Virus record (IMG/VR): IMGVR_UViG_3300006733_000025
Location: 1 to 40,450 of that record
Origin: a virus
Length of the DNA: 40,450 bases
Reading direction: 5' to 3' (one strand)
Part shown: piece after piece, positions 1-7,818 of the stretch
Numbering within the stretch: position 1 is the stretch's first letter
Layout: each line of letters begins with the position of its first letter
Position numbers and translations under genes: made by a program
Notes under the pieces: model-generated
Seen by the model: only the letters and a program-made list of their open reading frames with translations
Database searches by the model: none
What the model was told of the DNA's origin: nothing

Positions 1-40
1 GTTTATCTATGACTTCGGACAACTTAAATATAAAAAATGA
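1..40 (+). CDS. 3' end of small-terminase-like gene (continues from 40182 if circular)
   Basis: If base 40450 joins base 1, the frame opened at 40182 closes a CAG codon across the junction and reads FIYDFGQLKYKK to a TGA at 38-40. This gives a protein of about 102 aa. The continuous frame is the main sequence argument that the window is a circularised complete genome. The join itself is inference. Confidence 0.55.
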   Translation, partial: FIYDFGQLKYKK

Positions 41-128
41 GATAGATCCCAATCTATCCAATGACCACCTTACTAACATCATTAGTAAAGAACGCTCTTT
101 GTTAAACAACGATTACACAGGCGAATAA
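9..128 (+). CDS. Small hypothetical protein, 39 aa
   Basis: This short polar frame starts at an ATG inside the last codons of the small-terminase-like gene, so the two overlap. It is rich in Asn, Asp and Ser and reads like a flexible tail (LSNDHLTNIISKERSLLNND). It could be a separate small protein, or the true terminase C-terminus if a base is missing at the contig junction. I recognise no family. Confidence 0.4.
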   Translation: MTSDNLNIKNEIDPNLSNDHLTNIISKERSLLNNDYTGE

Positions 129-227
129 ATAGTTAGATTATCCCTATAGCCCAAGTTAACATAATACACCCTAGCGGACATTGATACATAACTTGGTGGG
201 TAGATATTATATGTGGGGTAGGTGAGA

Positions 228-260
228 GTAAGGTGCTGAATAAAAGGGGAGGCACCCTAC
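228..260 (+). promoter_or_regulatory. Imperfect hairpin between small and large terminase genes
   Basis: GTAAGGTGC at 228-236 can pair with GCACCCTAC at 252-260 with one mismatch around a 15-base loop. There is no T-run after it, so it is not a classical terminator. Bases 129-327 hold no convincing gene. This stretch beside the terminase genes is a plausible place for a packaging site, but no known pac or cos motif is recognisable. Confidence 0.2.
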
Positions 261-327
261 CCAAACGCACACACATACCCCTTTATGATTCCACATCTCC
301 CCACGCAATATATTTTTAGAAACTCTT

Positions 328-483
328 ATGAACCCATTCAAAGGCACTAATAGACTCTGCTCCCAATGTATCAAACAATGTAAACAATTTGAGAATGTCC
401 AAATAATACATTGTCCAATGTTTAAGAGTACACAAAGTGCTATACCCTGTACACAGGACCAAGCTCATAATAAGCCCTTATAG
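328..483 (+). CDS. Small cysteine-rich protein, 51 aa
   Basis: Five cysteines include a C-x2-C-x3-C cluster near the N-terminus (CSQCIKQC) and a later HCP, the look of a small metal-binding protein. The spacing resembles the 37-aa Cys protein at 38444 (CKNCKQYD...C), suggesting two distant relatives in this genome. The ribosome site is weak. The frame fills the gap between the terminase genes and ends 29 bases before terL. Function unknown. Confidence 0.45.
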   Translation: MNPFKGTNRLCSQCIKQCKQFENVQIIHCPMFKSTQSAIPCTQDQAHNKPL

Positions 484-512
484 AGGAGTATTTAGAAAAC
501 CCATATCCCCCT

Positions 513-2003
513 ATGACCAAAGAACTAACCCTACAAGACAAAGCCCTCATCATTCGTAGGTGGAGACGTTCCGTTACAGACTTCTTAAAAGACTGCTTCC
601 CTCATCATTACACAAAAGACTTTGCTCCTTTCCATAAAGAGATATATGAGATACTCACCTCACACAACAGGATTGCTATAGCAGCCCCCAGGGGACATGG
701 GAAGTCTGAGATTATCTCATTCGGATTTGTAATTTGGAACTTACTCTGTAACCCCGATAACCACTTTACGATCATAATTTCGAACAATTATGCCAATGCC
801 TGTAAGTATCTAGCTCCTATTAAGGATGAGATAGAGAACAATAAGACTATTAAGGCTGTATTTGGGGAGCTTAAATCGGATAAGTGGTCTGAGAACGAGG
901 CTGAGTTCACACACAGGAAGAAGATCACGGTTGGGGGAAACGAGTTTAAGATACGCGGTCAGAAGTATTACGAGCATAGGCCTGACCTAATCATCATAGA
1001 TGACGCGGAAGATGATGAGCTTGTAAGGAGTGACTCAAGGCGGGAGAACTTCGAACACTGGCTACTCTACTCACTAGAACCTGCCATGACCCATACCGAC
1101 AAAGATAAGATAATTATGGTGGGGACCATTCTTCATAGGGCCTCACAGCTTTCTAAACTAATGGGGGACGAGGGCAAGTACCGAAATTGGTTCAGTAAGT
1201 TATATAAGGCGTTAGACGATGGGAAAGCCCTCTGGCCCCAAAATATTTCGACCAAATGGCTAGAGGACGAGAAAGAGAAAGACCCCTACAAGTTCGCCCA
1301 GGAATATCTTAATAATCCAGTTCCATTTGAACACGCTATGTTCAAGGAGGAATATTTCGACAATTATGAAGATAAGGACCTCCCAAAAGACCTCATCGTT
1401 AATATTACTTGTGACCTGGCGTGTACTGATAAAAGCTATTCGGACTATACTGTTATTCTCCCTTGCGGTGTGGATGCTTATGGCGATTTGTGGGTACTTC
1501 CATATTTCCGTGGTAAATACTCTGACCCTGACAAAATCATCGAACAACTGTTCTCAGAGTGTGCAAAGTATGAAGGCAAGGATGGGTGGAGTCTCGGTAG
1601 AGTGGGAATTGAGAAAGTCGCTTTCCAACGATTTCTCGTTAAAAACTTCGATAGGGAACGAAAAAAGAGGGGCAAACACTTTCCTGTAGATGCTCTTGAT
1701 GCGAAGGGCGACAAAGTCACACGCATCTCACAGCTACAACCTCTCTTTAGTGCGGGGGACATCCATATACGTCAGACTATGTTGGATTTAAAACAGGAAC
1801 TCTTGGATTTTCCCCGTGCCCTCCACGATGATATAGCAGACGCACTGGCGATGCAGTTGAGCTACTTAGGGAACAAGCCGGTAGTCAAGAAAGAGAAACC
1901 CCTGGTTAGGTTCCATGTTACCCCTGAGATACAGCGTAAGAAGATAATGCGTAAAAGAGCAGAGGCTAAAAGCCCGAAAGTGATGATTAAAGGCAGATGG
2001 TAA
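513..2003 (+). CDS. terL: Terminase large subunit
   Basis: This is the ATPase/nuclease motor that translocates DNA into the prohead and cuts the concatemer. Walker A is APRGHGKS (residues 58-65), Walker B is LIIIDDAED (about 159-167), and an ATPase coupling motif MVGT lies near 202-205. The C-terminal RNase H-like nuclease shows its first Asp in ITCDLACTD (about 298-306) and a late acidic cluster HDDIADAL (about 438-445). At 496 aa it has the usual family length. GAGG near 484 is far from this start, so initiation may be coupled to upstream translation. The last seven bases overlap the next gene. Confidence 0.95.
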   Translation: MTKELTLQDKALIIRRWRRSVTDFLKDCFPHHYTKDFAPFHKEIYEILTSHNRIAIAAPRGHGKSEIISFGFVIWNLLCNPDNHFTIIISNNYANACKYLAPIKDEIENNKTIKAVFGELKSDKWSENEAEFTHRKKITVGGNEFKIRGQKYYEHRPDLIIIDDAEDDELVRSDSRRENFEHWLLYSLEPAMTHTDKDKIIMVGTILHRASQLSKLMGDEGKYRNWFSKLYKALDDGKALWPQNISTKWLEDEKEKDPYKFAQEYLNNPVPFEHAMFKEEYFDNYEDKDLPKDLIVNITCDLACTDKSYSDYTVILPCGVDAYGDLWVLPYFRGKYSDPDKIIEQLFSECAKYEGKDGWSLGRVGIEKVAFQRFLVKNFDRERKKRGKHFPVDALDAKGDKVTRISQLQPLFSAGDIHIRQTMLDLKQELLDFPRALHDDIADALAMQLSYLGNKPVVKKEKPLVRFHVTPEIQRKKIMRKRAEAKSPKVMIKGRW

Positions 2004-2290
2004 TACAATTAGTTAATGGAAATATATTGTGGCCAATGGGTGAGATTGAAATAGAACAGTATGGCATATCAATAAAGGTGCAAGACAATGAACACATTAT
2101 CCCGCTTGCTCAGGTCCAGTGGATCTTTCGTGGTAAGGATAAAGACGAAGAACAAAGAATATATACTGGAGCGATTGGACAGAAGGCAGTCGCCACCCGA
2201 ACTCCCTTCGGCGACATTACTTCAAAGACAAGCGAGGAACTGGTTAAAGACTTATATGCAAAGCAAGACTGGACGAAAGGAGAAAAGTAA
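1997..2290 (+). CDS. Hypothetical protein, 97 aa
   Basis: The start overlaps the end of terL (ATGGTAA), which implies coupled translation. The protein looks beta-rich in its first half (EIEIEQYGISIKVQD), with a charged, helix-prone C-terminus. There is no signal peptide or membrane segment and no family is recognised. Its place directly behind terL suggests a packaging accessory or head role, but that is only position. Confidence 0.7.
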   Translation: MVIQLVNGNILWPMGEIEIEQYGISIKVQDNEHIIPLAQVQWIFRGKDKDEEQRIYTGAIGQKAVATRTPFGDITSKTSEELVKDLYAKQDWTKGEK

Positions 2291-2415
2291 TGCCACAGAG
2301 AGATGGAACAGGGAGACTTGGTCGGGGGAAGAATTGTAACGCTACCGCAAGACGAGATAGGGTAAGAGGCGGTGGACGCAGGAGAAGAAGACGAGCAAGG
2401 ATATTAGGTAGATGA
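2290..2415 (+). CDS. Arg/Gly-rich basic microprotein, 41 aa (DUF5320-like N-terminus)
   Basis: The gene begins in a TAATG shared with the previous stop and ends in an ATGA shared with the next start, so it is locked into the operon at both ends. The N-terminus MPQRDGTGRLGRGKNC resembles the MPxxDGTGPxG opening of the DUF5320 family. The C-terminal half is a run of Arg and Gly ending in RRRRRRARILGR, suggesting nucleic-acid or acidic-protein binding. The family assignment is tentative. Confidence 0.5.
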   Translation: MPQRDGTGRLGRGKNCNATARRDRVRGGGRRRRRRARILGR

Positions 2416-2705
2416 GCTGGAAGCCAAACCAATTCAGGACAGCAACAAATACAAGCGTTACATTAAACGCAACAAGCTTCACAGACCTAATGGGCTCAAA
2501 TAATGACAGATTATTCTGGGCTATCGGCAACCCTAACGATAATGATGTTATAGTAAACTTTCGTGCTGCGGCAGACGCAGTTGATGATACTGGGCTTTAC
2601 ATTCCTGGTGGAACCGCTTTTGAGATGCAGAATCCGATATATACGGGTGCTGTCAGTGCCATAGCCGTGGATGGAGCCCCTACGGTTTTGGTGATAGTAG
2701 CGTGA
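2412..2705 (+). CDS. Small beta-rich phage protein, 97 aa
   Basis: A single beta-rich domain ends in a hydrophobic strand (APTVLVIVA). Its pattern of Asn-rich loop, Gly-Gly turn (YIPGGTAFEM) and terminal V-I strand recalls the proteins at 6775 and 11915, where the turn reads YIGGSNVT or YVGGSDVT. It is coupled by ATGA overlaps on both sides. A small virion decoration or fibre-associated protein is a reasonable guess, not shown. Confidence 0.65.
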   Translation: MSWKPNQFRTATNTSVTLNATSFTDLMGSNNDRLFWAIGNPNDNDVIVNFRAAADAVDDTGLYIPGGTAFEMQNPIYTGAVSAIAVDGAPTVLVIVA

Positions 2706-4258
2706 AGAAGTTAATAATAGTTTTAACAATACTGTTCTTTGCCAACAATGCGTATGCAGGGTGGTTATATACCGCAAGAAAAGTATCAACCCACAGCGTA
2801 ACAGGAACCAATGTATATGTAGATGGTTTCCTGCGAGTGGGTGACGGTGCTACTGCCCCATACCTCACAGACAGAGGGGATATATGGGCAGAAGGAACAT
2901 TCTCGGTTCACAGGGGTATCTTTGCTACGGCAACAAACTATGGTATGGGCGTACAAGTTCGCTCAAGCGATTATGTGCAGAACCTACCATATAGTAATGC
3001 CGACTTTTATGCAGAGGGCGGCATAGTATATGTGAGCGGTGCAGACTTTATAGATGACGGTGTTGTTACAGGAGATATTATCGCAGTCAGCTCTGGGGTG
3101 TATGAGGGGGCGGTAGGAGAGATAATCAGTGTTACCACCAACACGATAAATGTGTCAGTAGCCTCTGCGGGTGATAACGACCTTATAAGTGCGACTGGTT
3201 TAGGGTTCGTTGTTTACAAACCGCCACTGATGATGGTTCTTGATAGAGGGGATATTCATTTTAATGTGGGTGTTCACGATGATGCGTCATTTAAGATTGC
3301 CTCAAACCAGAATAGAAATGACCACATTGTTCACATTGATGCTGATGGTATGGTGACAGGCTCAACAGTTCTTGATATTGATATGGACTCTTGTGTTACT
3401 GGTTCAACCTCCGCCATAGGACTTAATTATTGTGCCAAGCAGTATGTGGAGGGTTTTACAGGAACAGGGTTTGATGTGAGCGTTGACATAGACGGCTCAA
3501 CTGGTGGGGACATTCACATAATAGATGTTCAGAAAACAGGAACGGGTGATGTTGACCTTTCGGTAATGGCTACTGGACCAGGGGTAGATGTTATACACCA
3601 GCACATAGGAACCGAAGCTAATCTTGATTATGGTGAAACCTACGATGCTTCGACAACAACTTACACCGATACTACAACACAGTTTAATACAGCAGGGGAT
3701 GACATACAGATATTCATAGAAGATGATGACGCAATTTATGTCGCCTCCACAGAAAAGTTTGACCAGATAAATGTGATATTAGACACGGGAGCGAACTTCA
3801 GCATAGCACCGACCTTTGAATACGCAGAAGCAAACGCAGTGGCTTGGCACGTATATACACCAGGCGACGATACAGATGGGTTCCAGCAGTCTGGAACAAT
3901 ACGATATGACAGTAATCATTTATTGAATTGGGGATTAGCGACAGAAGCACAGGTAACGGGTGCTGGCGATGCAGTAGATTGTTACTGGGTTAGGATTACA
4001 AGAACAAGAAATAATCTTGTTGTTATACCAGTAGAATCAACCATAGGCGTGACGAGCTTAAAGTTAGATTATGAGTGGGATAAGGTTGGTCACGTTACCA
4101 CCAAGACAGTTTATATGGACAAGCTTAAATTAAACGAATCCGCCCCAGGAAACACGCCGCCCACAAATACGGCGTGGCTATATGTGGATTCGGCAGACGG
4201 TGACTTAAAAGTTAAATGGGACGATGGCACAGTAGAAACAATAGAAGACCATCCATAA
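2702..4258 (+). CDS. Fibre-like structural protein with Sec signal peptide, 518 aa
   Basis: Residues 1-19 form a classical signal peptide: MKK, a hydrophobic core (LIIVLTILFFA), then an AYA cleavage site before Gly. The rest is beta-rich and repetitive with many Gly, Asp and Thr. The C-terminus (NTAWLYVDSADGDLKVKWDDG) matches the 'LYVDxxDGxLKxKxxDGT' ending common in tail-fibre-like proteins. A fibre gene between terL and portal is unusual, and a cleavable export signal on a virion protein is more so. The N-terminus could instead be a membrane anchor. Confidence 0.7.
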   Translation: MKKLIIVLTILFFANNAYAGWLYTARKVSTHSVTGTNVYVDGFLRVGDGATAPYLTDRGDIWAEGTFSVHRGIFATATNYGMGVQVRSSDYVQNLPYSNADFYAEGGIVYVSGADFIDDGVVTGDIIAVSSGVYEGAVGEIISVTTNTINVSVASAGDNDLISATGLGFVVYKPPLMMVLDRGDIHFNVGVHDDASFKIASNQNRNDHIVHIDADGMVTGSTVLDIDMDSCVTGSTSAIGLNYCAKQYVEGFTGTGFDVSVDIDGSTGGDIHIIDVQKTGTGDVDLSVMATGPGVDVIHQHIGTEANLDYGETYDASTTTYTDTTTQFNTAGDDIQIFIEDDDAIYVASTEKFDQINVILDTGANFSIAPTFEYAEANAVAWHVYTPGDDTDGFQQSGTIRYDSNHLLNWGLATEAQVTGAGDAVDCYWVRITRTRNNLVVIPVESTIGVTSLKLDYEWDKVGHVTTKTVYMDKLKLNESAPGNTPPTNTAWLYVDSADGDLKVKWDDGTVETIEDHP

Positions 4259-4267
4259 GGAGTAGAA

Positions 4268-6199
4268 ATGGCTAATAAGAAATCTGATGATACGCAGTGG
4301 AAGTTTAACGACTTAAAAATAACTGAAGCCGAGATGGGCTACTGGACCAAGGAGATTAACAACTCCCGCGAGTTTCGTAAGAAACATTTCTACAACGACG
4401 AATCTAATACGGGGATAGCCAAGGACTGCCTAGATTATTACCTCGGCAAGCAAGAGATTCAATCGGCTGGCTTGGAAACTCCCATTGTGGATAACCAGAT
4501 TGCCCCTATTGTAAATACATTCATGGCAGCCATACTTTACCAGAATCCAGAGATAATGGTAAATCTTAAACGACAAAGCGAAATACCATATCAAAAGGAA
4601 ATTGCTAAATCCGTATTCAGTTATTTCCAGACAGAACTGAAAATGGGCTGGCAGAACCAGCAAGCTTTATTTGACGGATATGTAACTGGATTAGGAGTAA
4701 AAACTAATGGATATGATTCCGAATTCGATACAATCGAGGAAAAGGAAAAGATTACAAAGACGGTTAAGAAGCGTCGAGGACTGGGAAGGGGAAAAGGTTG
4801 GAAAACTGTTGAAGAAGAAGTCGAAGAAGAAATTATCAAAAGACGAGAATGGATAACCAAAGAGTTTCCCTCTAACCTACGTCATAGCCCATTTATGACG
4901 CTTGTTGATCCAAGAGCTAAGTCCGCTTTACCATTTGACGGGAAGTGGGTGTGCTTAGAATATGAGGTTCCATATAATGAAGTTAAAGGAAACCCAGCAT
5001 TTACAAACACCGAAGACCTCGCACCGTCTGGGGCTGTTGGCACAGACAAGGAAAAGATTCAATGGGACGACTACAAGCGTAGTATGTGCCATCTCTACCA
5101 AATCCAAATTAGTCGCAAAGACGGTCTATACGTCCTTACTCTGGCCAAAGACTATGATAAACCTCTCCGATATATCAAATACCCCTTCGAGGTTGAAGGA
5201 TTTCTAACTACATTCCTTACATTAAACCCCACAGCAGACGCATTCTATGCACCATCAGACCTTTGGGATTTAATACCTTTACAGGACGAAGTTAATTACA
5301 TACAAAGCCGGATGTTAGAAGCTATCTACAAGTTCCTACCTAAGATAGGAATTATGAAAGATATGCTTCCCGATGAGGAGGAAGTTAAAAATGCTATCGC
5401 CAAAGGAGATATTGGTACTATTCTTACTTTGCAATCTGCTACTGTTGGTACTGGTCATCCTCAACAGGCTATTCAAGTTCTAAACTTCCAACTCGATCTA
5501 AATGACAAGATGGCTGTGCTTCAGAATCTTAAGAACGATATGCGGCTACGATCCGGCGTTACGGAAGCGGAGTTGACCGGCAGAACTGATTCGAAAACTG
5601 CGACAGAAGCGAGCATTGGTGCGAGAGGGTCATTTACCCGCATTACCGCAAGGCGTGAGAAACTTCGCCAGTTCTTAAAAGAAGACTTACGCAAGTTTGC
5701 CCAGATTGTTATTCAGGCAGCTGATTTCCCGCTGTTAATTAGAATCACGGGAATACGCGAGGTTGATCCTCTTACTGGTGTACCTGTCACCGAGCGTTGG
5801 CTACAACTCAATCGTGTTGATGAAGCCCTCAAGGGTGAGTTCGAACTTGATATAGACATTCTCTCAGGTCAGCAGCCAAACGTAGAGCTTAAACGCCGCC
5901 AGATACTCGAAACAGCAAACTTCCTATTTAGCCCTATGGTCGAGCAGACGCTCGCCCGTGAGGGAATGAAGATAGACAAGACGTTACTTATTAAGGAATT
6001 TTTAAGAACGATGGATCAGTTCCGCGAAGCTTCTGAACTTGTTGTTCCTATGAGTCCTCAAGAACAACAGCAACTCGCTATGCAACAGATGATGCAGAGC
6101 GGTGCTTTGCAGAAGATGGCAACTGCTCCCCAGGGACCACCTCAAGCTGATGACCAGACGATGGGTCAGATGGTGGCCGCACAACAAGGAAGGATTTAA
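4268..6199 (+). CDS. Portal protein (P22-like)
   Basis: This is the dodecameric portal ring at one head vertex, through which DNA is packaged and ejected. Its 643 aa, its position after terL and the pattern of a charged N-terminus, ETPIVDNQIAPIVNTF, the central LWDLIPLQDEVNYIQSRMLEA helix region and the long Gln-rich C-terminal helix (SPQEQQQLAMQQMMQS) fit podovirus P22-type portals. An AGGAG site precedes the start. The C-terminal Gln/Met-rich helices could form a barrel. The last base is shared with the next start (TAATG). Confidence 0.9.
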   Translation: MANKKSDDTQWKFNDLKITEAEMGYWTKEINNSREFRKKHFYNDESNTGIAKDCLDYYLGKQEIQSAGLETPIVDNQIAPIVNTFMAAILYQNPEIMVNLKRQSEIPYQKEIAKSVFSYFQTELKMGWQNQQALFDGYVTGLGVKTNGYDSEFDTIEEKEKITKTVKKRRGLGRGKGWKTVEEEVEEEIIKRREWITKEFPSNLRHSPFMTLVDPRAKSALPFDGKWVCLEYEVPYNEVKGNPAFTNTEDLAPSGAVGTDKEKIQWDDYKRSMCHLYQIQISRKDGLYVLTLAKDYDKPLRYIKYPFEVEGFLTTFLTLNPTADAFYAPSDLWDLIPLQDEVNYIQSRMLEAIYKFLPKIGIMKDMLPDEEEVKNAIAKGDIGTILTLQSATVGTGHPQQAIQVLNFQLDLNDKMAVLQNLKNDMRLRSGVTEAELTGRTDSKTATEASIGARGSFTRITARREKLRQFLKEDLRKFAQIVIQAADFPLLIRITGIREVDPLTGVPVTERWLQLNRVDEALKGEFELDIDILSGQQPNVELKRRQILETANFLFSPMVEQTLAREGMKIDKTLLIKEFLRTMDQFREASELVVPMSPQEQQQLAMQQMMQSGALQKMATAPQGPPQADDQTMGQMVAAQQGRI

Positions 6200-6549
6200 T
6201 GCGTGGCAAAAAAACAGTTCCAGGCAAAGACTCTCCGCAGCTCAATAATAAATGCTATAAAACAGCAGACGACAAAGCGGCAGCCCGCATCGTCTCAAGG
6301 CCAGTCAAAGTCTCCCAAAAGCACTGGGAAACTATCTTCGGAACCGAGGATGAGCGTAAGAGACGCCTCAAGGAGTACCGTCAGCGACGTAGCCAAGAGA
6401 TTGATGGAAACAAACTGGGCGAGTCGCAAGGACCCGTCATTTCTCGGTGGGACCCAGAGTGGACGGTCCTCTCGACAGGGAAAAGGATGAGCAAGGGTGA
6501 ACTTAAAAGATACTGCAAACAACACGGAAAAGTCTGGGAAAACGGTTGA
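6199..6549 (+). CDS. Small basic phage protein, 116 aa
   Basis: It starts in the TAATG of the portal stop with AAGGA just upstream. It is very basic (ERKRRLKEYRQRRS), then has a conserved-looking end (RMSKGELKRYCKQHGKVWEN) similar to small phage proteins that follow portals. A competing frame from 6203 is Ser/Lys-rich low-complexity sequence and looks like a shadow. Function unknown; a head-assembly role is possible from position. Confidence 0.65.
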   Translation: MRGKKTVPGKDSPQLNNKCYKTADDKAAARIVSRPVKVSQKHWETIFGTEDERKRRLKEYRQRRSQEIDGNKLGESQGPVISRWDPEWTVLSTGKRMSKGELKRYCKQHGKVWENG

Positions 6550-6721
6550 GTCGAAAGACATCAACCTTATACTTACTTTAACCAAGGAGGGTATTGTAAA
6601 GGTCCAAGGACCTATTGTCAATAAGCCTCTTTGTAATTATATGGTAGACGTGGCAAAACAGGTGATACTTTCTTATAAACCAAAGTCGGCTATTGAAACG
6701 CCGAAACCAGTAATAACATAG
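6497..6721 (+). CDS. Hypothetical protein, 74 aa
   Basis: A GTG start is assigned inside the end of the previous gene, a 53-base overlap. The region INLILTLTKEGIVKVQGPI looks like two beta strands, followed by a helix containing YMVDVAKQVIL. There is no good internal ATG before the conserved-looking part, which supports the early GTG. It is soluble, with no family recognised. Confidence 0.6.
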   Translation: MNLKDTANNTEKSGKTVESKDINLILTLTKEGIVKVQGPIVNKPLCNYMVDVAKQVILSYKPKSAIETPKPVIT

Positions 6722-6730
6722 GAGGGCATT

Positions 6731-6778
6731 ATGCCTTGTAAGGGAAAGAAAAAGCGGAGAAAAAGGAGAAAGAAATGA
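6731..6778 (+). CDS. Poly-basic micropeptide, 15 aa
   Basis: A strong GGAGG lies five bases before this ATG. The frame encodes only MPCKGKKKRRKRRKK and its stop overlaps the start of the signal-peptide gene at 6775 (ATGA). It may be a real tiny DNA- or RNA-binding peptide, or a leader whose translation delivers ribosomes to the next gene. Confidence 0.35.
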   Translation: MPCKGKKKRRKRRKK

Positions 6779-7143
6779 AGGGGTTAATCATAGGCCTATT
6801 ATGTCTATTGCTTGCTACCCCAGCATACGCATTTAGGATTACTGCTGTACGGGAGACTGTAGGGGCGTCTTTGTATTCAGGACAAAATACCATCACATCG
6901 GGTACAGCCGTGCAGTTAAGTTACTCAACTGCGGCAAAAAAAGTCCTTGTAAAACCAACAGCAGAAACCAAGCAGAATATTTATATTGGGGGTAGTAATG
7001 TAACATCGGCTAATGGTTTTGAGCTTGTAACGGATACCGTTACAACAATAGATGTTGGGTCTGCTACAAGCATATATGCAATCATAAATGATGATGTGGA
7101 ACCAACCGCTTCAGCGTTGAGTTATTTAGTAATAGTAGAATAA
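6775..7143 (+). CDS. Exported small beta-rich protein, 122 aa
   Basis: The first 19 residues are a signal peptide (MKG, core LIIGLLCLLLA, cleavage at AYA). The mature part is a small beta domain with NIYIGGSNVTSANGFEL followed by SIYAIINDD and a hydrophobic last strand. The protein at 11915 has the same order of motifs without a signal peptide. It sits between portal and scaffold genes, where export is unexpected. A decoration or surface-binding role is inference. Confidence 0.7.
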   Translation: MKGLIIGLLCLLLATPAYAFRITAVRETVGASLYSGQNTITSGTAVQLSYSTAAKKVLVKPTAETKQNIYIGGSNVTSANGFELVTDTVTTIDVGSATSIYAIINDDVEPTASALSYLVIVE

Positions 7144-7156
7144 AGGAGGAGGAAAA

Positions 7157-7336
7157 ATGGGACAACAGCCAAGCATAACTGGAAAGAAGAAGATTCTTAA
7201 CCACAAGGATATGCCAGGTTTCATATCTGCAACAAAGAAACCGAAAGGTTTCAACTATGTGGATAAAGAAACCATCTGTGGGAATCTAAAGAAAACGAAG
7301 TTGCCGACAAAGAGAACAATCATAAAGGCTAAGTAA
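7157..7336 (+). CDS. Basic hypothetical protein, 59 aa
   Basis: A very strong AAAGGAGGAGG precedes the ATG. The product is Lys-rich with a central FISATKKPKGFNYVDKE, has one Cys and no membrane segment. It lies in a run of small basic genes between portal and scaffold. Function unknown; possibly DNA- or head-associated. Confidence 0.6.
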   Translation: MGQQPSITGKKKILNHKDMPGFISATKKPKGFNYVDKETICGNLKKTKLPTKRTIIKAK

Positions 7337-7338
7337 TT

Positions 7339-7644
7339 ATGGCTATAAAAGAAGATGGCTTATATAAAGCATTAAGACACCTTCTTGCTTATATGGGTAA
7401 GGACAGAAAGCCTACGGAGATGCGACGCATCGTTAAGACGGCTATGAAGCCAAAAAAACGTGCTCGATCTGCGAAGGTAATGCGTAGTCCAAAACAGGCT
7501 AAGATGCTAAAGACTCGTCCGGTAAAGGGCGGACTTTACGAGAACAAGCCAATGAAGCCCAAGGACAAGCGTATGGAAGATCTCTTGTTCGTATCAAGCA
7601 AGACCCCAATACCTCCAGTTTTTAGATACCCAACCAATTTCTAA
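7339..7644 (+). CDS. Highly basic hypothetical protein, 101 aa
   Basis: It starts two bases after the previous stop. Residues about 25-75 are dominated by Lys, Arg and Met (MKPKKRARSAKVMRSPKQAK) and the C-terminus is hydrophobic and Pro-rich (TPIPPVFRYP). This composition suggests binding to DNA or to an acidic scaffold. No family is recognised. The codon pattern matches its neighbours. Confidence 0.6.
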   Translation: MAIKEDGLYKALRHLLAYMGKDRKPTEMRRIVKTAMKPKKRARSAKVMRSPKQAKMLKTRPVKGGLYENKPMKPKDKRMEDLLFVSSKTPIPPVFRYPTNF

Positions 7645-7658
7645 ATAACGAAATTGTA

Positions 7659-7669
7659 AAGGAGGTGAT
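7659..7669 (+). promoter_or_regulatory. Perfect extended Shine-Dalgarno sequence
   Basis: AAGGAGGTGAT is fully complementary to the usual 3' end of bacterial 16S rRNA. It sits ten bases (counting from GGAGG) before the GTG of a 30-aa peptide. Such a complete match argues that the peptide is really translated, and that the host carries the standard anti-Shine-Dalgarno. Confidence 0.65.
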
Positions 7670-7675
7670 TTAGAA

Positions 7676-7768
7676 GTGTTGATAGCATTAGCACAACAGG
7701 TAGGAGCATATCTATCTGGCGTAGGTGAGGCTTTAGGGCAAGTTTGCCTGAAGCTGTTAGGAGCGTAG
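7676..7768 (+). CDS. Amphipathic micropeptide, 30 aa
   Basis: The frame reads from GTG to TAG and encodes one hydrophobic/amphipathic helix (IALAQQVGAYLSGVGEALGQ) with one Cys. TTG at the next codon is an alternative start. The strongest ribosome site in the genome drives it, just ahead of the scaffold gene. It is too short for a family call; a membrane-active or assembly peptide is possible. Confidence 0.5.
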   Translation: MLIALAQQVGAYLSGVGEALGQVCLKLLGA

Positions 7769-7780
7769 TTTATTTAATTT

Positions 7781-7796
7781 CGTGGGAACGCCCACG
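7781..7796 (+). promoter_or_regulatory. Short hairpin upstream of scaffold gene
   Basis: CGTGGG and CCCACG form a perfect six-base-pair stem around AACG, followed by CTAAAAAAGG. With no T-run this is not an intrinsic terminator on the + strand. It may protect or separate the mRNA of the highly expressed scaffold and capsid genes. Confidence 0.35.
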
Positions 7797-7818
7797 CTAA
7801 AAAAGGAGATAGAGAAAA

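Noticed and set aside
6203-6490. 95-aa open frame overlapping the 116-aa gene after the portal
   Set aside because: It is low-complexity Ser/Lys/Arg sequence and starts just after the better coupled TAATG start at 6199; taken as a shadow.
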